From JBCBKP01 sp038746265 (GTDB lineage Bacteria; Planctomycetota; Phycisphaerae; Phycisphaerales; UBA1924): a DNA stretch of 64,000 nucleotides. The stretch is from positions 1 through 64,000 of the forward strand of contig JBCDKU010000002.1 in NCBI GenBank assembly GCA_038746265.1. Reading direction: 5' to 3'. A program made the translations under genes and the position numbers. A model generated the notes under the pieces. The model searched no databases. It had not been told where the DNA came from and saw only the letters and a list, made by a program, of their open reading frames with translations. Positions 49,742 to 59,060 of the stretch are shown here, piece by piece (the first letter of the stretch is position 1; every line of letters starts with the position of its first letter).

Positions 49742-50668
49742 TCAGTCGCCGCTGCCGCTCTCATCGGGCGTGCGGTTGGGCTGGTTCTCGTCGGGCAGCG
49801 GCTCGACGACAGCGGGTGTCAGGCGGCCCGGCTGCACCGCAGGCGGTTGCTCGAGGATCCGGGCGACCGCGGCCCGGATCGTGTCGGCGTTCTGCCACGG
49901 CACGAAGTGGTTCCCGTTATCGATGGTCGTGACCGTCGGCTCGCTGGTGAAGGCCGTCTGCATGAAATCGACGTTGGAGTAGGGCACCTGCTTGTCGCTC
50001 GTGCCGTGAACGATCTCGATGGGCAGCGAAAGCGAGCCGAGCTGCTCCTGCAGCGTGCGGAGCTCGGGCTCGAGGAAGATCAGCTCGCGGTTGAAGTTCT
50101 GCACCCACCGCGGCAGCAGCGGGCGGACGTAGGGCGAGTCGCCGACTTTCTGGATCGTGAGCGTCTTCTCGAGGGCGGGGTCGAGCGAGCCCGCGACGAG
50201 CACGATGCCGTCCACGCGGTTTGGATATTGAAGTGCCGCCTGCACGACGACCGGCGCGCCGTACGAGTGGCCGACGAGGATCGTGCCGCGCTCGGAGTGC
50301 CGCTCAAGCAGGGGCTCGAGCGCCTTGGCCTGATCGCTGAGCCGGACCACTGCGCCGCGCGGCTCGGAGCCGCCGAAGCCCGGGCGATCAAACGCGACCG
50401 ATTCGGTGCCCGCGACCGGATCCACAAGAAAGTCCGCCCAGTTCAGCGCGTCGCCCGGCGTGCCGTGGACGTAGACCACCCGCGGCAGCGACTCGTCACC
50501 GCCCCGGAAGCCGCGGAGGCGTGTCGGGCCGACATCGAGCGGGGCGTCGAAGATGAACGACTCGATCTCCGCCCGCTCGGCCCGCGAGACCGTCGGCCCC
50601 GGGATCGAGCACCCACCGAGCACGAACAACGCGGGCAGCATGATGATCGGTCGGTTGCGGATCGGCAT
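49742..50668 (-). CDS. lipoprotein alpha/beta hydrolase
   Basis: A 308 aa alpha/beta hydrolase. The lipobox VLGGC follows a hydrophobic leader. The oxyanion segment is YVHGTPGDALNW, the nucleophile elbow GHSYGA near residue 135, and the catalytic His is probably in DNGNHFVPW. The C-terminal 40 residues are Pro-rich. It is an extracytoplasmic esterase-like enzyme with unknown substrate. It lies between prpD and prpB in the same direction, but a role in propionate use is not evident. Confidence 0.85.
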   Translation of the reverse strand: MPIRNRPIIMLPALFVLGGCSIPGPTVSRAERAEIESFIFDAPLDVGPTRLRGFRGGDESLPRVVYVHGTPGDALNWADFLVDPVAGTESVAFDRPGFGGSEPRGAVVRLSDQAKALEPLLERHSERGTILVGHSYGAPVVVQAALQYPNRVDGIVLVAGSLDPALEKTLTIQKVGDSPYVRPLLPRWVQNFNRELIFLEPELRTLQEQLGSLSLPIEIVHGTSDKQVPYSNVDFMQTAFTSEPTVTTIDNGNHFVPWQNADTIRAAVARILEQPPAVQPGRLTPAVVEPLPDENQPNRTPDESGSGD

Positions 50669-50695
50669 GGACGTGTCTCCGTCGGGCGGCCCGGT

Positions 50696-52282
50696 TTAGA
50701 TGCCGGTGTTCTCGATCTTGAGCTCGAAGTCGTGGATCGAGGCGACCTCGTCCGCGGACTTGGAGCCCAGATTCTCGAAGCGGTCGATCAGCGGCTTCGG
50801 GTCGTCCTGCACGAGCGAGCCGAGCGTCTGCCACTTGTTCGCCAAGAGATCGCCGAGGGGGGCCTCGGTATTCCGGGCGTGGCCCGCAGGGTACATGACC
50901 AGCCCCGAGTCGTGGTCGGTCTTGTCGGCGCCGGTGATGATCACGCTCGTCGGGATGCCGTCGGGGTAGCGGTCGTCGTACTCCTTGCCGCCGTGCGCGA
51001 ACTCGATGCGGTCCATCAGCTTGCGGGTGATGGTGTTGCTGATCGCCGCTTCGGAGTAGTCGTGGGGGGTGAGGATCAGGTCTTGCCACGTCGTCTCGCG
51101 GCCCGCGGACTTGCCCTCGAGCGCCTTGCGCAGCAGCGTCGAGATGATGTAGACCATCGAGTGGTCGGCCGACTGCCGTGTCGTGGGGTTGCGCTTCGCG
51201 GGGTCGCCGATGATGCCGAACGCCGGCTCGTACGCGGTGATCGTGATCTTCTTGATCGAATCGCCCGTGGCGTCGTCGAGGAGGTAGGGGGCCTTGTTGA
51301 GCAGGTCGATCATCGCCTGGATCGCGCCGGCCGACTGGTGCTCGTAGAGCCCCAGCTTGAAGTGCATGCCCATGATCGTGAAGTCGTCGCCCGCGGTGCT
51401 GAGCCAGAGATCGAAGGGCGAGGCATCTTCCTGCTTGGTGTTGGCGCTGCTCGCCTTGACCGATTGGAACATCTGGCCGGGCCCCTCGAAGATGCGGAAG
51501 ACCGCCTCGGGGTTGCGGAAGATGTCGCGGGGGCCCAGGAACCCGCGCATCGAGCGGTGCACCGCAAGGACGGCCGCCTCGGTCGAGATCGCGGCCGACG
51601 AGCCCTTTGAATCGCTGAGCTGCTTGCCCGCGCGGATCGCGCGGAAAGGCACGAAGTGGGCGACGGTCATGCCGATCGCCGACTCGATCTGCTCGGCCGT
51701 CGCGCCCATGAGCGCGCCGTAGACCGCGGCAGACCCGATCGCGCCGTGGAGGACGTGGTCGATCTTGTAGGTCTTGAGGCTGAACGCCTCGGCGAGCCGC
51801 CCGCGGATCTCGTCAAGGCAGACCATCGCGCGGAGCGCCTTCTGGCCCGAGAAGCCCTTCATCTGGCACGCCGCGAGGCAGACCGCGTAGAAGTCGTTGT
51901 GACCGAACTCGCCGGCGGTCTGCTTGCGGGCGGGGTTGTATCCGAAGTTGGTGCCGTTGGAGTCCCACTCGCGGACAGCCGAGCAATTGGCGGCGATCGC
52001 CTTCTCGGGCTTGACCTTGGCGCTGGTGCCGAAGCAGGTCGCGCCCTTGGGGTCGGCGTAGTCCTGGGCCTCCTCGCGGAGCAGGCACGGGGCGTTGGTC
52101 CCGAGCGCGAGCGCCGAGACGCCGCAGATCGCCGCGTCGGTGAAGAACTGGTTGGTCCGCTTCAGGACCGCCTCGGAGGGCTTGCCCATCTTCGAGGCGT
52201 CGTCGGAGAGGAAATCGATCGCGTATTTCGCGATGCCGAGCGCCTGGTTGGTCTCGGCCGGGAGATGCGTGTGGTCAGACAT
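50696..52282 (-). CDS. prpD: 2-methylcitrate dehydratase (MmgE/PrpD family)
   Basis: A 528 aa PrpD. Recognisable blocks are AVREWDSNGTNFGY, FGHNDFYAVCLAACQ, KIDHVLHGAIGSAAVYGAL and ADHSMVYIIST. It dehydrates 2-methylcitrate in the methylcitrate cycle. A 2-methylcitrate synthase (prpC) is not in the window. It is divergent from the thiolase gene, and the 175-base gap between them shows no clear operator. Confidence 0.9.
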   Translation of the reverse strand: MSDHTHLPAETNQALGIAKYAIDFLSDDASKMGKPSEAVLKRTNQFFTDAAICGVSALALGTNAPCLLREEAQDYADPKGATCFGTSAKVKPEKAIAANCSAVREWDSNGTNFGYNPARKQTAGEFGHNDFYAVCLAACQMKGFSGQKALRAMVCLDEIRGRLAEAFSLKTYKIDHVLHGAIGSAAVYGALMGATAEQIESAIGMTVAHFVPFRAIRAGKQLSDSKGSSAAISTEAAVLAVHRSMRGFLGPRDIFRNPEAVFRIFEGPGQMFQSVKASSANTKQEDASPFDLWLSTAGDDFTIMGMHFKLGLYEHQSAGAIQAMIDLLNKAPYLLDDATGDSIKKITITAYEPAFGIIGDPAKRNPTTRQSADHSMVYIISTLLRKALEGKSAGRETTWQDLILTPHDYSEAAISNTITRKLMDRIEFAHGGKEYDDRYPDGIPTSVIITGADKTDHDSGLVMYPAGHARNTEAPLGDLLANKWQTLGSLVQDDPKPLIDRFENLGSKSADEVASIHDFELKIENTGI

Positions 52283-52457
52283 GGCCGATCATTGGCGGGC
52301 CACCCGCCGAGATCGCCTCATCGCTCCGATTGTCCATGCACACCCGGATGCACCTAGAGTCGGCCCGACGGGCGACGGGAATGCCGCGGACGCGAGCGGT
52401 GTTCCCCAAACGAACCCGGTACAGATGACCCCATACCCAACCGCGAGGGAGCACCCG

Positions 52458-53666
52458 ATGTCCAACACCCCCGTGATCGTCGCCGCCAAGCGCACCCCGA
52501 TAGGCCGCTTCATGGGCGGCCTGAGCAAGGTCCCGGCCCCCAAGCTCGGCTCGATCGCCATCGAGGCGGTCCTGAGCGAGGTCCCCGCGATCAAGGACCA
52601 CATCGACGAGTGCATCATGGGCTGCGTGCTGCAGGCCGGCGTGGGCCAGAACCCCGCCCGCCAGGCCGGCCTCGGTGCGGGCCTGCCCGACACCCTCAAC
52701 GCCCAGACCATCAACAAGGTCTGCGGCTCGGGCCTGCAGGCCGTCATGCTCGCCGCCCAGGCGATCAAGGCGGGCGACGCCGAGTGCGTCATCGCGGGCG
52801 GCATGGAGAACATGTCCTCCGCCCCGTACTTCGTCGAGGCGCGCAACGGCGCCAACGGCCCGAAGTTCGGCCCCGTCACCATGAACGACCACATGCAGTA
52901 CGACGGCCTCCGCTGCGCCTTCGAGGGCTGGGCGATGGGCGACGCCGCCGACCACATCGCCCGCAAGTACGACATCTCCCGCGAGGAGCAGGACCGCTTC
53001 GCCGCCCAGAGCCACAACCGCGCCGAGAAGGCGACCGCCGAGGGCCTGTTCGATTCCGAGATGATCAAGCTGACCGGCGAGCAGGTCGGCAACCGCAAGG
53101 TCCCGGGCCCCGACGGCGGCGTGCAGGCCGACGAGGGCATCCGCGCGGGCTCGAGCGCCGAGGTGCTCGGCAAGCTCCGCCCGGCGTTTGACCCCAAGGG
53201 CGGCACGGTGACCGCGGGCAACGCGAGCCAGATCAACGACGGCGCGGCCGCGGTCGCGGTGATGTCAGAGTCCAAGGCGCAGGCCGCGGGCGTGAAGCCG
53301 CTCGCGAAGATCCTGAGCTACTCGACCTCGGGCGTCGCGCCCAAAGACATCTTCGCCGCCCCGATCACGGGCGTCGCGCAGGCCCTGGAGAAGGCCGGCA
53401 AGTCCATCGCCGACATCGACCTCTTCGAGATCAACGAGGCGTTCGCCGCCCAAGTGCTCTGCAACATCAAGGAACTCGGCATCCCCGAGGACAAGCTCAA
53501 CATCGCCGGCGGCGGCATAGCGCTGGGCCACCCCATCGGCGCCTCGGGCGCCCGCGTCCTGACCACCCTCGTCCACCAGCTCCAGCGCACCGGCGGCAAG
53601 CTGGGCGTCGCGGGCCTCTGCCTCGGCGGCGGCAACTCGGTGGCGATGGTTGTTGAGATGGCTTGA
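52458..53666 (+). CDS. acetyl-CoA acetyltransferase (thiolase)
   Basis: A 402 aa thiolase II. The acylated Cys is in NKVCGSGLQAVMLA (near residue 90), with His in NEAFAAQ and the GGGIALGHPIGASGAR block, and the second Cys in GLCLGGGNSVA. It makes or cleaves acetoacetyl-CoA. ATG 52458 follows GAGGGAG. It may serve ketone body, isoprenoid or fatty acid metabolism. Its neighbour PrpD hints at short-chain acyl-CoA use. Confidence 0.93.
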   Translation: MSNTPVIVAAKRTPIGRFMGGLSKVPAPKLGSIAIEAVLSEVPAIKDHIDECIMGCVLQAGVGQNPARQAGLGAGLPDTLNAQTINKVCGSGLQAVMLAAQAIKAGDAECVIAGGMENMSSAPYFVEARNGANGPKFGPVTMNDHMQYDGLRCAFEGWAMGDAADHIARKYDISREEQDRFAAQSHNRAEKATAEGLFDSEMIKLTGEQVGNRKVPGPDGGVQADEGIRAGSSAEVLGKLRPAFDPKGGTVTAGNASQINDGAAAVAVMSESKAQAAGVKPLAKILSYSTSGVAPKDIFAAPITGVAQALEKAGKSIADIDLFEINEAFAAQVLCNIKELGIPEDKLNIAGGGIALGHPIGASGARVLTTLVHQLQRTGGKLGVAGLCLGGGNSVAMVVEMA

Positions 53667-53905
53667 GACGCAAGAATCCCTACAAAGCGCCGAAAGCCGG
53701 AGCGCTCGGTTGGACGATCCGATGGTCGAATCGGCTGATTCGCGCTTTCGTGATCCTTTGTCTTCTCGGGTTCATCTACTTCGCAATATGGATCACGCTC
53801 GATCAATATCTAGGCTGGCCGCCGAAGGTAGCGCACGCACTCGCATCACTCGGCTCGATCAGCAATTTAGTCTGGCTTGTAAAGATCGACTGGCGGGATA
53901 ACTAA
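53663..53905 (+). CDS. small membrane protein
   Basis: An 80 aa protein with a basic N terminus and one clear membrane helix (FVILCLLGFIYFAIWITL, about 29-46), then a second moderately hydrophobic segment. The TTG start overlaps the thiolase stop (TTGA). Its GC is distinctly lower than the flanking genes. No family is recognised. Confidence 0.55.
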   Translation: MRRKNPYKAPKAGALGWTIRWSNRLIRAFVILCLLGFIYFAIWITLDQYLGWPPKVAHALASLGSISNLVWLVKIDWRDN

Positions 53906-53907
53906 GT

Positions 53908-54591
53908 ATGCCCACCTACCTCATCACCGGCGCCAACCGAGGCATCGGCCTCGCCCTCGCCAAGCACCTCGCCGCGCGGGGCGACACCGTCATCGCCACC
54001 GCTCGCGAGCAAGGCAAGGCGACCGAACTCGCCGAGGTCGCGAGCCGCGTCGAAGAGCTCGACGTCACCGATCCGGCGTCGGTCAGCGCCTTTGCGGAGC
54101 GCGTCACCGAGCCGATCGATGTGCTCATCAACAACGCGGGCTTCTACCCCAACCGGGGCGAGCCGCTCGACCAGATCGACACCGAGGCGATCCTCCGCGC
54201 GTTCGATGTCAACGCGGTGGGGCCCGTCCGCGTGACGCGGGCGCTGCTGCCGAGGCTCCGCGCGGGCGGGCACAAGAAGCTCGTCCACATCACAAGCGTG
54301 ATGGGCAGCCTGCGCTCGGTAGACGACGCGAACCAGAAACGCTCGATCGCCTACCGAGCATCCAAGGCCGCCCTCAACATGGCGGCCCTGCTCCTGAGCA
54401 ACGAACTCGAGCCCGAAGGCATCATCTCCGCGATGCTCCACCCGGGCTGGGTCCAGACCGACATGGGCGGGGGCAAAGCGCCGCTCACGACCGAGCAGTC
54501 GGCGGCAGGACTCGTCAAGGTCATCGACGGCCTCAAGCCCAGGGACAACGGCTGCTTCCGCGACTATCAGGGCAAAAAGATTCCGTGGTGA
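53908..54591 (+). CDS. short-chain dehydrogenase/reductase
   Basis: A 227 aa SDR with the coenzyme motif TGANRGIG at 7-14, NNAG at about 71-74, the catalytic Ser in ITSVMG and YRASK. The Arg-type dinucleotide region (TAREQGK) suggests NADP. It resembles the C-factor/sniffer-like SDRs. Substrate unknown. It starts two bases after the small membrane protein gene. Confidence 0.9.
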   Translation: MPTYLITGANRGIGLALAKHLAARGDTVIATAREQGKATELAEVASRVEELDVTDPASVSAFAERVTEPIDVLINNAGFYPNRGEPLDQIDTEAILRAFDVNAVGPVRVTRALLPRLRAGGHKKLVHITSVMGSLRSVDDANQKRSIAYRASKAALNMAALLLSNELEPEGIISAMLHPGWVQTDMGGGKAPLTTEQSAAGLVKVIDGLKPRDNGCFRDYQGKKIPW

Positions 54592-54654
54592 AATCGGCAG
54601 CGGCCGGAACAGGCCCGCGCCGGCGGTTGTTCAACATGTTGAAAGGATCTCAAC

Positions 54655-54864
54655 ATGAACCAGCAACCGAAGGAATCAGCAACGACCGCCGACCTCCCCC
54701 AGATCTACCCGACCGCCCATCTTGTCCAGGTTGACAGCCGCGACCGCTGGATCGACGACAGCCCGCACAAGGCGTGGTCGCTGCTCGCCGGAATCGCCGG
54801 CTACATGGGCGCGATGGCGCTCGCCGCGGGCGGGCTGGCCCTCATCACCGCGGGGATTGCCTGA
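54655..54864 (+). CDS. small C-terminally anchored membrane protein
   Basis: A 69 aa protein. The N-terminal 45 residues are polar and the last 25 (LLAGIAGYMGAMALAAGGLALI) form a membrane helix. A good ribosome binding site (AAAGGA) precedes the ATG. There are no recognised homologues in memory. A strong terminator lies about 125 bases downstream. Confidence 0.6.
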   Translation: MNQQPKESATTADLPQIYPTAHLVQVDSRDRWIDDSPHKAWSLLAGIAGYMGAMALAAGGLALITAGIA

Positions 54865-54987
54865 ATTTCTTCTGGGTCGCGGCCCGAACCACGCATCCCC
54901 GACGCACGTATCTCAGTAGACCCAAGCGGGTTGAGTGAATCAGCCCGCGACCCATTGCTCCACAGCATCTCTCTCTTTCTCACGCCG

Positions 54988-55033
54988 CAACGCCCGGGAC
55001 GCTCACCAGAGCGGTCCGGGGCGTTGTGATTTT
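54988..55033 (+). terminator. terminator upstream of aspS
   Basis: CAACGCCC and GGGGCGTTG form the base of a long interrupted stem (inner pairs GGAC/GTCC and GCTC/GAGC), followed by TGATTTTGGG. It most likely ends the small membrane protein transcript. The 280-base region 54865-55144 holds nothing else clear except a TAGACT -10 candidate near 55076. Confidence 0.65.
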
Positions 55034-55144
55034 GGGCGCAGCCGGTTTCTCACCGGCTCCGGGCACCGCTCCACCTAGACTCGCTCCCTTTCGATCAAGC
55101 GACACCCGAACAACGACACCCGAAACGCGATCCAGGAGCAGCGG

Positions 55145-56947
55145 ATGACCACCCGGACCCACACCTGCGGCCAGCTCCGCGACGAGCACGTCGGCCAGAC
55201 CGTCACCCTCTGCGGCTGGGTCCGAGCCCAGCGGACCTTCGGCAACAACCTCGTCTTCGTGGACCTCCGCGACCGCTACGGCGTCACCCAGGCGGTCTTC
55301 GATACCGAGACCGTCGGGGCCGACGTGATCCAGTCGGCCGAAGGGCTGCGGCTCGAGGACTGCGTCGCGATCACCGGCACGGTCCGGACGCGCGAGGGCA
55401 AGCCCAACCCCGACCTTGTGACCGGCACGATCGAGGTCGTCGCGACCGGGCTCGAGGTGCTCGCCAAGACCGACAACCTCCCGCTGATCCCCGACGACAA
55501 GGAGGGGCTCGCCTCCGAGGAGATCCGGCTCAAGCACCGCTACCTGGATCTCCGCAGGACCGAGATGCAGCGGATCATCGCGACCCGCCACCGTGTCGCG
55601 CAGATCACCCGGCGGTACTTCGACGAGCAGGGCTTCCTCGAGATCGAGACGCCCATGCTCACCAAGTCGACGCCCGAGGGCGCCCGCGACTTCATCGTGC
55701 CCTCGCGGCTGCAGCCCGGCTCGTGGTACGCCCTGCCCCAGAGCCCGCAGCTGTTCAAGCAGATCCTGATGATCGCCGGCTGCGATCGGTACATGCAGAT
55801 CGTGCGGTGCTTCCGCGACGAGGACCTGCGTGCCGACCGGCAGCCCGACTTCACGCAGATCGATCTCGAGATGAGTTTCGTCGATACCGAGGCCGTCCTG
55901 AACGTCATGGAGACCTTCGCCAAGCGGCTTTGGAAGGACGTGCTCGACGTCGATCTGCCCGATTTCCAGCGGATCACCTACGCCGAGTCGATGGAGAAGT
56001 ACGGCATTGACCGCCCGGACCTCCGCTACGGCCTGGAGATCCACGACGTTTCCGAGATCGCGGCGAAGACCGACTTCAAGGTCTTTACGGGCGCTCTCGA
56101 CAAGCCCAAGGGCTGCGTGAAGGCGATCCGCGTCCCGGGAGGGGCGTCCAGGCTCACCCGCAAGATCACCGACGGCTACTCGGAGTTTGTCAAGACCTTC
56201 GGCGCGGGCGGCATCCCGACAACGAAGTACGTGTCCGACGGGAGTGGGGGCGGCAAGCTCGAGGGCGGCGTCGCGAAGTTCCTCGAGCCGCAGACCGCCG
56301 AGCTCGCCGAGGCTCTCGGCCTCGAGGACGGCGACACGATCCTGTTCGGGGCCGACACGCGCTCGGTCGCGCTGAAGGCGCTGGGCGAGCTGCGGCAGAA
56401 GGTCGCGGCGGATCTGGAGATGATCCCCGAAGGCGCGTGGGCGTTCTGCTGGGTCGTGGATTTCCCGATGTTCGAGTGGGACGAGGAGACCGAGCGCTAC
56501 CACGCGCTGCACCACCCGTTCACCGCGCCGCGACCCGACCAGGTCGAGGCGCTGCTCGCGTGCGACGCGAAGGACATCGACCAGGTCGAGGCCGTGCTGT
56601 CCGCCGGGTACGACATGGTCTGCAACGGCTCGGAAGTCGGCGGCGGCTCGATCCGTATCCATCGGCAGGACGTGCAACGGAAGGTGTTCGAGCTTATCGG
56701 GCTTTCAAAGGAAGAAGCCGAGGCCAAGTTCAGCTTCTTGCTCGACGCTCTTCGGTTCGGCGCGCCGCCGCACGGCGGGATCGCGTTCGGGCTCGACCGC
56801 CTGATCATGCACCTGACGGGGACGAAGAGTATTCGGGACGTGATCGCGTTCCCAAAAACCCAAGCAGGATCCGATCTCATGTGCGATGCACCGAGCCCCA
56901 TTGACGCCCCGCAGCTCACGGAGCTGGGTCTCTCGCAGCGATCCTGA
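55145..56947 (+). CDS. aspS: aspartyl-tRNA synthetase
   Basis: A 600 aa bacterial-type AspRS. The N-terminal OB fold contains VTLCGWVRAQR and FVDLRDRYGV. The class II core has motif 2 FRDEDLRADRQPDFTQID and motif 3 GIAFGLDRL, and the bacterial GAD insertion lies between. Length matches the family. Whether it also charges tRNA-Asn cannot be told from motifs seen here. ATG 55145 follows CAGGAGCA. Confidence 0.97.
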   Translation: MTTRTHTCGQLRDEHVGQTVTLCGWVRAQRTFGNNLVFVDLRDRYGVTQAVFDTETVGADVIQSAEGLRLEDCVAITGTVRTREGKPNPDLVTGTIEVVATGLEVLAKTDNLPLIPDDKEGLASEEIRLKHRYLDLRRTEMQRIIATRHRVAQITRRYFDEQGFLEIETPMLTKSTPEGARDFIVPSRLQPGSWYALPQSPQLFKQILMIAGCDRYMQIVRCFRDEDLRADRQPDFTQIDLEMSFVDTEAVLNVMETFAKRLWKDVLDVDLPDFQRITYAESMEKYGIDRPDLRYGLEIHDVSEIAAKTDFKVFTGALDKPKGCVKAIRVPGGASRLTRKITDGYSEFVKTFGAGGIPTTKYVSDGSGGGKLEGGVAKFLEPQTAELAEALGLEDGDTILFGADTRSVALKALGELRQKVAADLEMIPEGAWAFCWVVDFPMFEWDEETERYHALHHPFTAPRPDQVEALLACDAKDIDQVEAVLSAGYDMVCNGSEVGGGSIRIHRQDVQRKVFELIGLSKEEAEAKFSFLLDALRFGAPPHGGIAFGLDRLIMHLTGTKSIRDVIAFPKTQAGSDLMCDAPSPIDAPQLTELGLSQRS

Positions 56948-57112
56948 GTGAGCCATGAAGCCCCGCGGGGACCCCATTCCTCGGTCGGGATGCGTTCTCG
57001 GGCCTCGTGGAGGGGCTGCAAGGCTCGGCGCGTGTTTGGGTTGTATGAATACGAGAAAGTCTTCCGAAATTGCTGGCAGACCGCTTGTTTGGGTTTTTGG
57101 GAGTCGCTACGC

Positions 57113-57140
57113 TTGACGTGAGACGGGAAAGTCGTAGAGA
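57113..57140 (+). promoter_or_regulatory. promoter candidate of the secreted protein gene
   Basis: TTGACG, a 16-base spacer and TAGAGA lie 37 bases before the ATG at 57178, followed by GTAGGAGAG as the ribosome binding site. The rest of 56948-57112 shows no gene. Confidence 0.4.
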
Positions 57141-57177
57141 ACAAGAACCCCGCGAAAGCCGGGAGTAGGAGAGTGTG

Positions 57178-58089
57178 ATGAAGCTCGGACGAGAAATGCT
57201 GATCCTCGCTGCGGTGGCCGGCTCGGCCTCGGCACAGGTTTCCGACGTTCTGTACAGCATCACCGCGACCAACGGCGACGGCACCGCGTCATTCTCGATC
57301 TCGCAGAGCGAGCTCGAGGCGATCGGTGGCACCGAGGGCGTGATTTCGACCGACGGCCTGAACTGGTCGCTCAACGGTCCGCTCGAGCTTCGCTCGACCG
57401 ACGGCACGCTGATCGCAACGCTCGAGTCGGCCTCTTCGTTCGCGAGCCTCTCGGGTGCGAACCCCGACACGACGCTCGGCGGCGGCCTTGGTGGCTCGGC
57501 TGGCGGCTCGGGTTCGACCTTCGGCACTGATCCGGCCGTGAACGTCTCGTTCTCGGTTCTCGCCGGTGCGAGCGACACGGTCTTCACGATCTCGTCGTCG
57601 GAGCTCACCTTCACCCCGCTCACAAACGTCGTCGGCATGGCGACCGCCGCGATCACGCTGACCGATACGCTCGGCGACGGCGCGACGATCACCGGCCTAG
57701 TTGACAGCGGCAACATCGGCACGGGCCCGAACGGCCGCGACATCGCTGGCTCGCCGTCGGGCGTGACGCACCAGTACGGCGCGTTCGTCGATGGCTCGGC
57801 CGCTGACAACGTCATCACGCCGTTCGGCTTCCTTCTGGATAGCCCGTTCTCGGTCGTCGGCTTCGGTTCCGACACCATCTCCGAGGACGATCCGGGTGCT
57901 GGCTTCCGTCCGGTCGGTCTCGACCCGGTCTCGTCGATCAGCAGCCAGTTCAGCTTCACGCTTTCGGCGAACGACACCGCCTCGGGTACGAGTCGGTTTG
58001 TGATCGCTGGTCAGATTGTGCCGGCTCCGGCGACCTTCTCGGCCCTCGCGGGCATGGGAATTCTGGCGAGCCGTCGTCGTCGTCGTTGA
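57178..58089 (+). CDS. secreted protein with PEP-CTERM-like sorting tail (paralogue 1)
   Basis: A 303 aa exported protein. The signal peptide ends near SASA-QV. The mature part is Ser/Thr/Gly/Asp-rich beta sequence with a Gly-rich loop near 105. The C terminus VPAPATFSALAGMGILASRRRRR is a PEP-CTERM-type anchor: Pro motif, hydrophobic helix and Arg cluster. It would be exported, processed by an exosortase-like enzyme and displayed. The next gene encodes a paralogue with the same start (QVSDVLYSITA versus QVSNVVYSVSA). No known domain was recognised. Confidence 0.85.
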   Translation: MKLGREMLILAAVAGSASAQVSDVLYSITATNGDGTASFSISQSELEAIGGTEGVISTDGLNWSLNGPLELRSTDGTLIATLESASSFASLSGANPDTTLGGGLGGSAGGSGSTFGTDPAVNVSFSVLAGASDTVFTISSSELTFTPLTNVVGMATAAITLTDTLGDGATITGLVDSGNIGTGPNGRDIAGSPSGVTHQYGAFVDGSAADNVITPFGFLLDSPFSVVGFGSDTISEDDPGAGFRPVGLDPVSSISSQFSFTLSANDTASGTSRFVIAGQIVPAPATFSALAGMGILASRRRRR

Positions 58090-58215
58090 TCGACGCTCGA
58101 TTCATCGGTAGTTTGTAAGAGAGGCAGCCCGGCATGTGCCCGGGCGTCGAGAAATCGAGAGTGATGAGATCCGCTGAGCCACCGCTTGGCGGCAATGCCT
58201 GAGAGGGTTTGAGAA

Positions 58216-58989
58216 ATGAAGTCCGTATCAACGCTCCTCCTCGCCGCCGCCGCTATCCCGGCGACCGCGCAGGTCTCGAACGTGGTGTACTCCGTCTCCG
58301 CCGTCAGCAGCCTCGGCGCTGGCCAGGTCGAGTTCACGCAGTCTGACGTGAACGTGACCGACAACGGTGACGGCTCCTTCACCCTTACCTTCGCCGGAAA
58401 CATCGACATCCTCGATGGCGGCGGCTCGGGCAACGTCATCGCGACGCTGACCAGTGCCGACGTTGTCATCGATCCGGGCTTCGGCAACACCGACCCCCGT
58501 ATCTCGCTCGCCTTCTCGGTCGAGAACGGTGCCGCGGACACGGTGTTCTCGATCTCGTCGGGCACGAACATGTTCGGCCAGCTCCCGTCGGCCGACGCTC
58601 TCGCCGTCGCTTCGGTCTCGCTGACCACCGGTGATGGCTCGCAGATCGACGCGTCCGGCCTGCTCGGCAACGCGACGGTCGGCAACAACCACTTCTACGG
58701 TGCGTTCACCGGCAACTCGGTTGACGGCGATCCAAGCTTCCCGTTCACCGATGGCATCGCGTTCCTTCTCCCGGACGCGATCTCGACGAGCACCTCGACC
58801 ATCAGCAGCGACATCGACCCGTTCGGCCCGATCTCGGGTCCGTTCGATGCGATCGCCGCCAGCTTCAGCTTCGAGCTCGCCGCCAACGCGCAGCTCTCGG
58901 GCACGAGCAACCTGATCGTCACCCCGACCCCGGGTGCCGCGGCGATCGTCGCCCTCGGCGGCGTGGTCGCGACCCGTCGTCGCCGCTAA
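58216..58989 (+). CDS. secreted protein with PEP-CTERM-like sorting tail (paralogue 2)
   Basis: A 257 aa exported paralogue of the previous gene. The signal peptide ends near ATA-QV, the first mature residues are almost the same, and both share an FSVxxGAxDTVFxISS block. It ends PTPGAAAIVALGGVVATRRRR. GAGAGGGT precedes the ATG at 58216. A strong terminator follows, so the two genes probably form a two-gene transcript. Confidence 0.85.
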   Translation: MKSVSTLLLAAAAIPATAQVSNVVYSVSAVSSLGAGQVEFTQSDVNVTDNGDGSFTLTFAGNIDILDGGGSGNVIATLTSADVVIDPGFGNTDPRISLAFSVENGAADTVFSISSGTNMFGQLPSADALAVASVSLTTGDGSQIDASGLLGNATVGNNHFYGAFTGNSVDGDPSFPFTDGIAFLLPDAISTSTSTISSDIDPFGPISGPFDAIAASFSFELAANAQLSGTSNLIVTPTPGAAAIVALGGVVATRRRR

Positions 58990-59016
58990 TCGGCTTCGAC
59001 TTCAGTTCGATTTCTT

Positions 59017-59058
59017 CTACCGCCCCGTATGGCTCTCATGCGGGGCGGTAGTCTTTTT
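59017..59058 (+). terminator. strong intrinsic terminator
   Basis: CTACCGCCCCG and CGGGGCGGTAG make an 11-base-pair stem with a 13-base loop, followed by TCTTTTTG. It ends right before the phzF-like start codon. Confidence 0.85.
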
Positions 59059-59060
59059 GT

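Noticed and set aside
49847..51610. 587-codon plus-strand open frame
   Set aside because: It is antisense to the lipoprotein hydrolase and prpD.
54865..55144. T-box or other riboswitch upstream of aspS
   Set aside because: Only a terminator hairpin is visible. No T-box sequence, specifier loop or competing antiterminator was found.
54980..56677. 565-codon minus-strand open frame
   Set aside because: It is antisense to aspS, which is certain from class II motifs.
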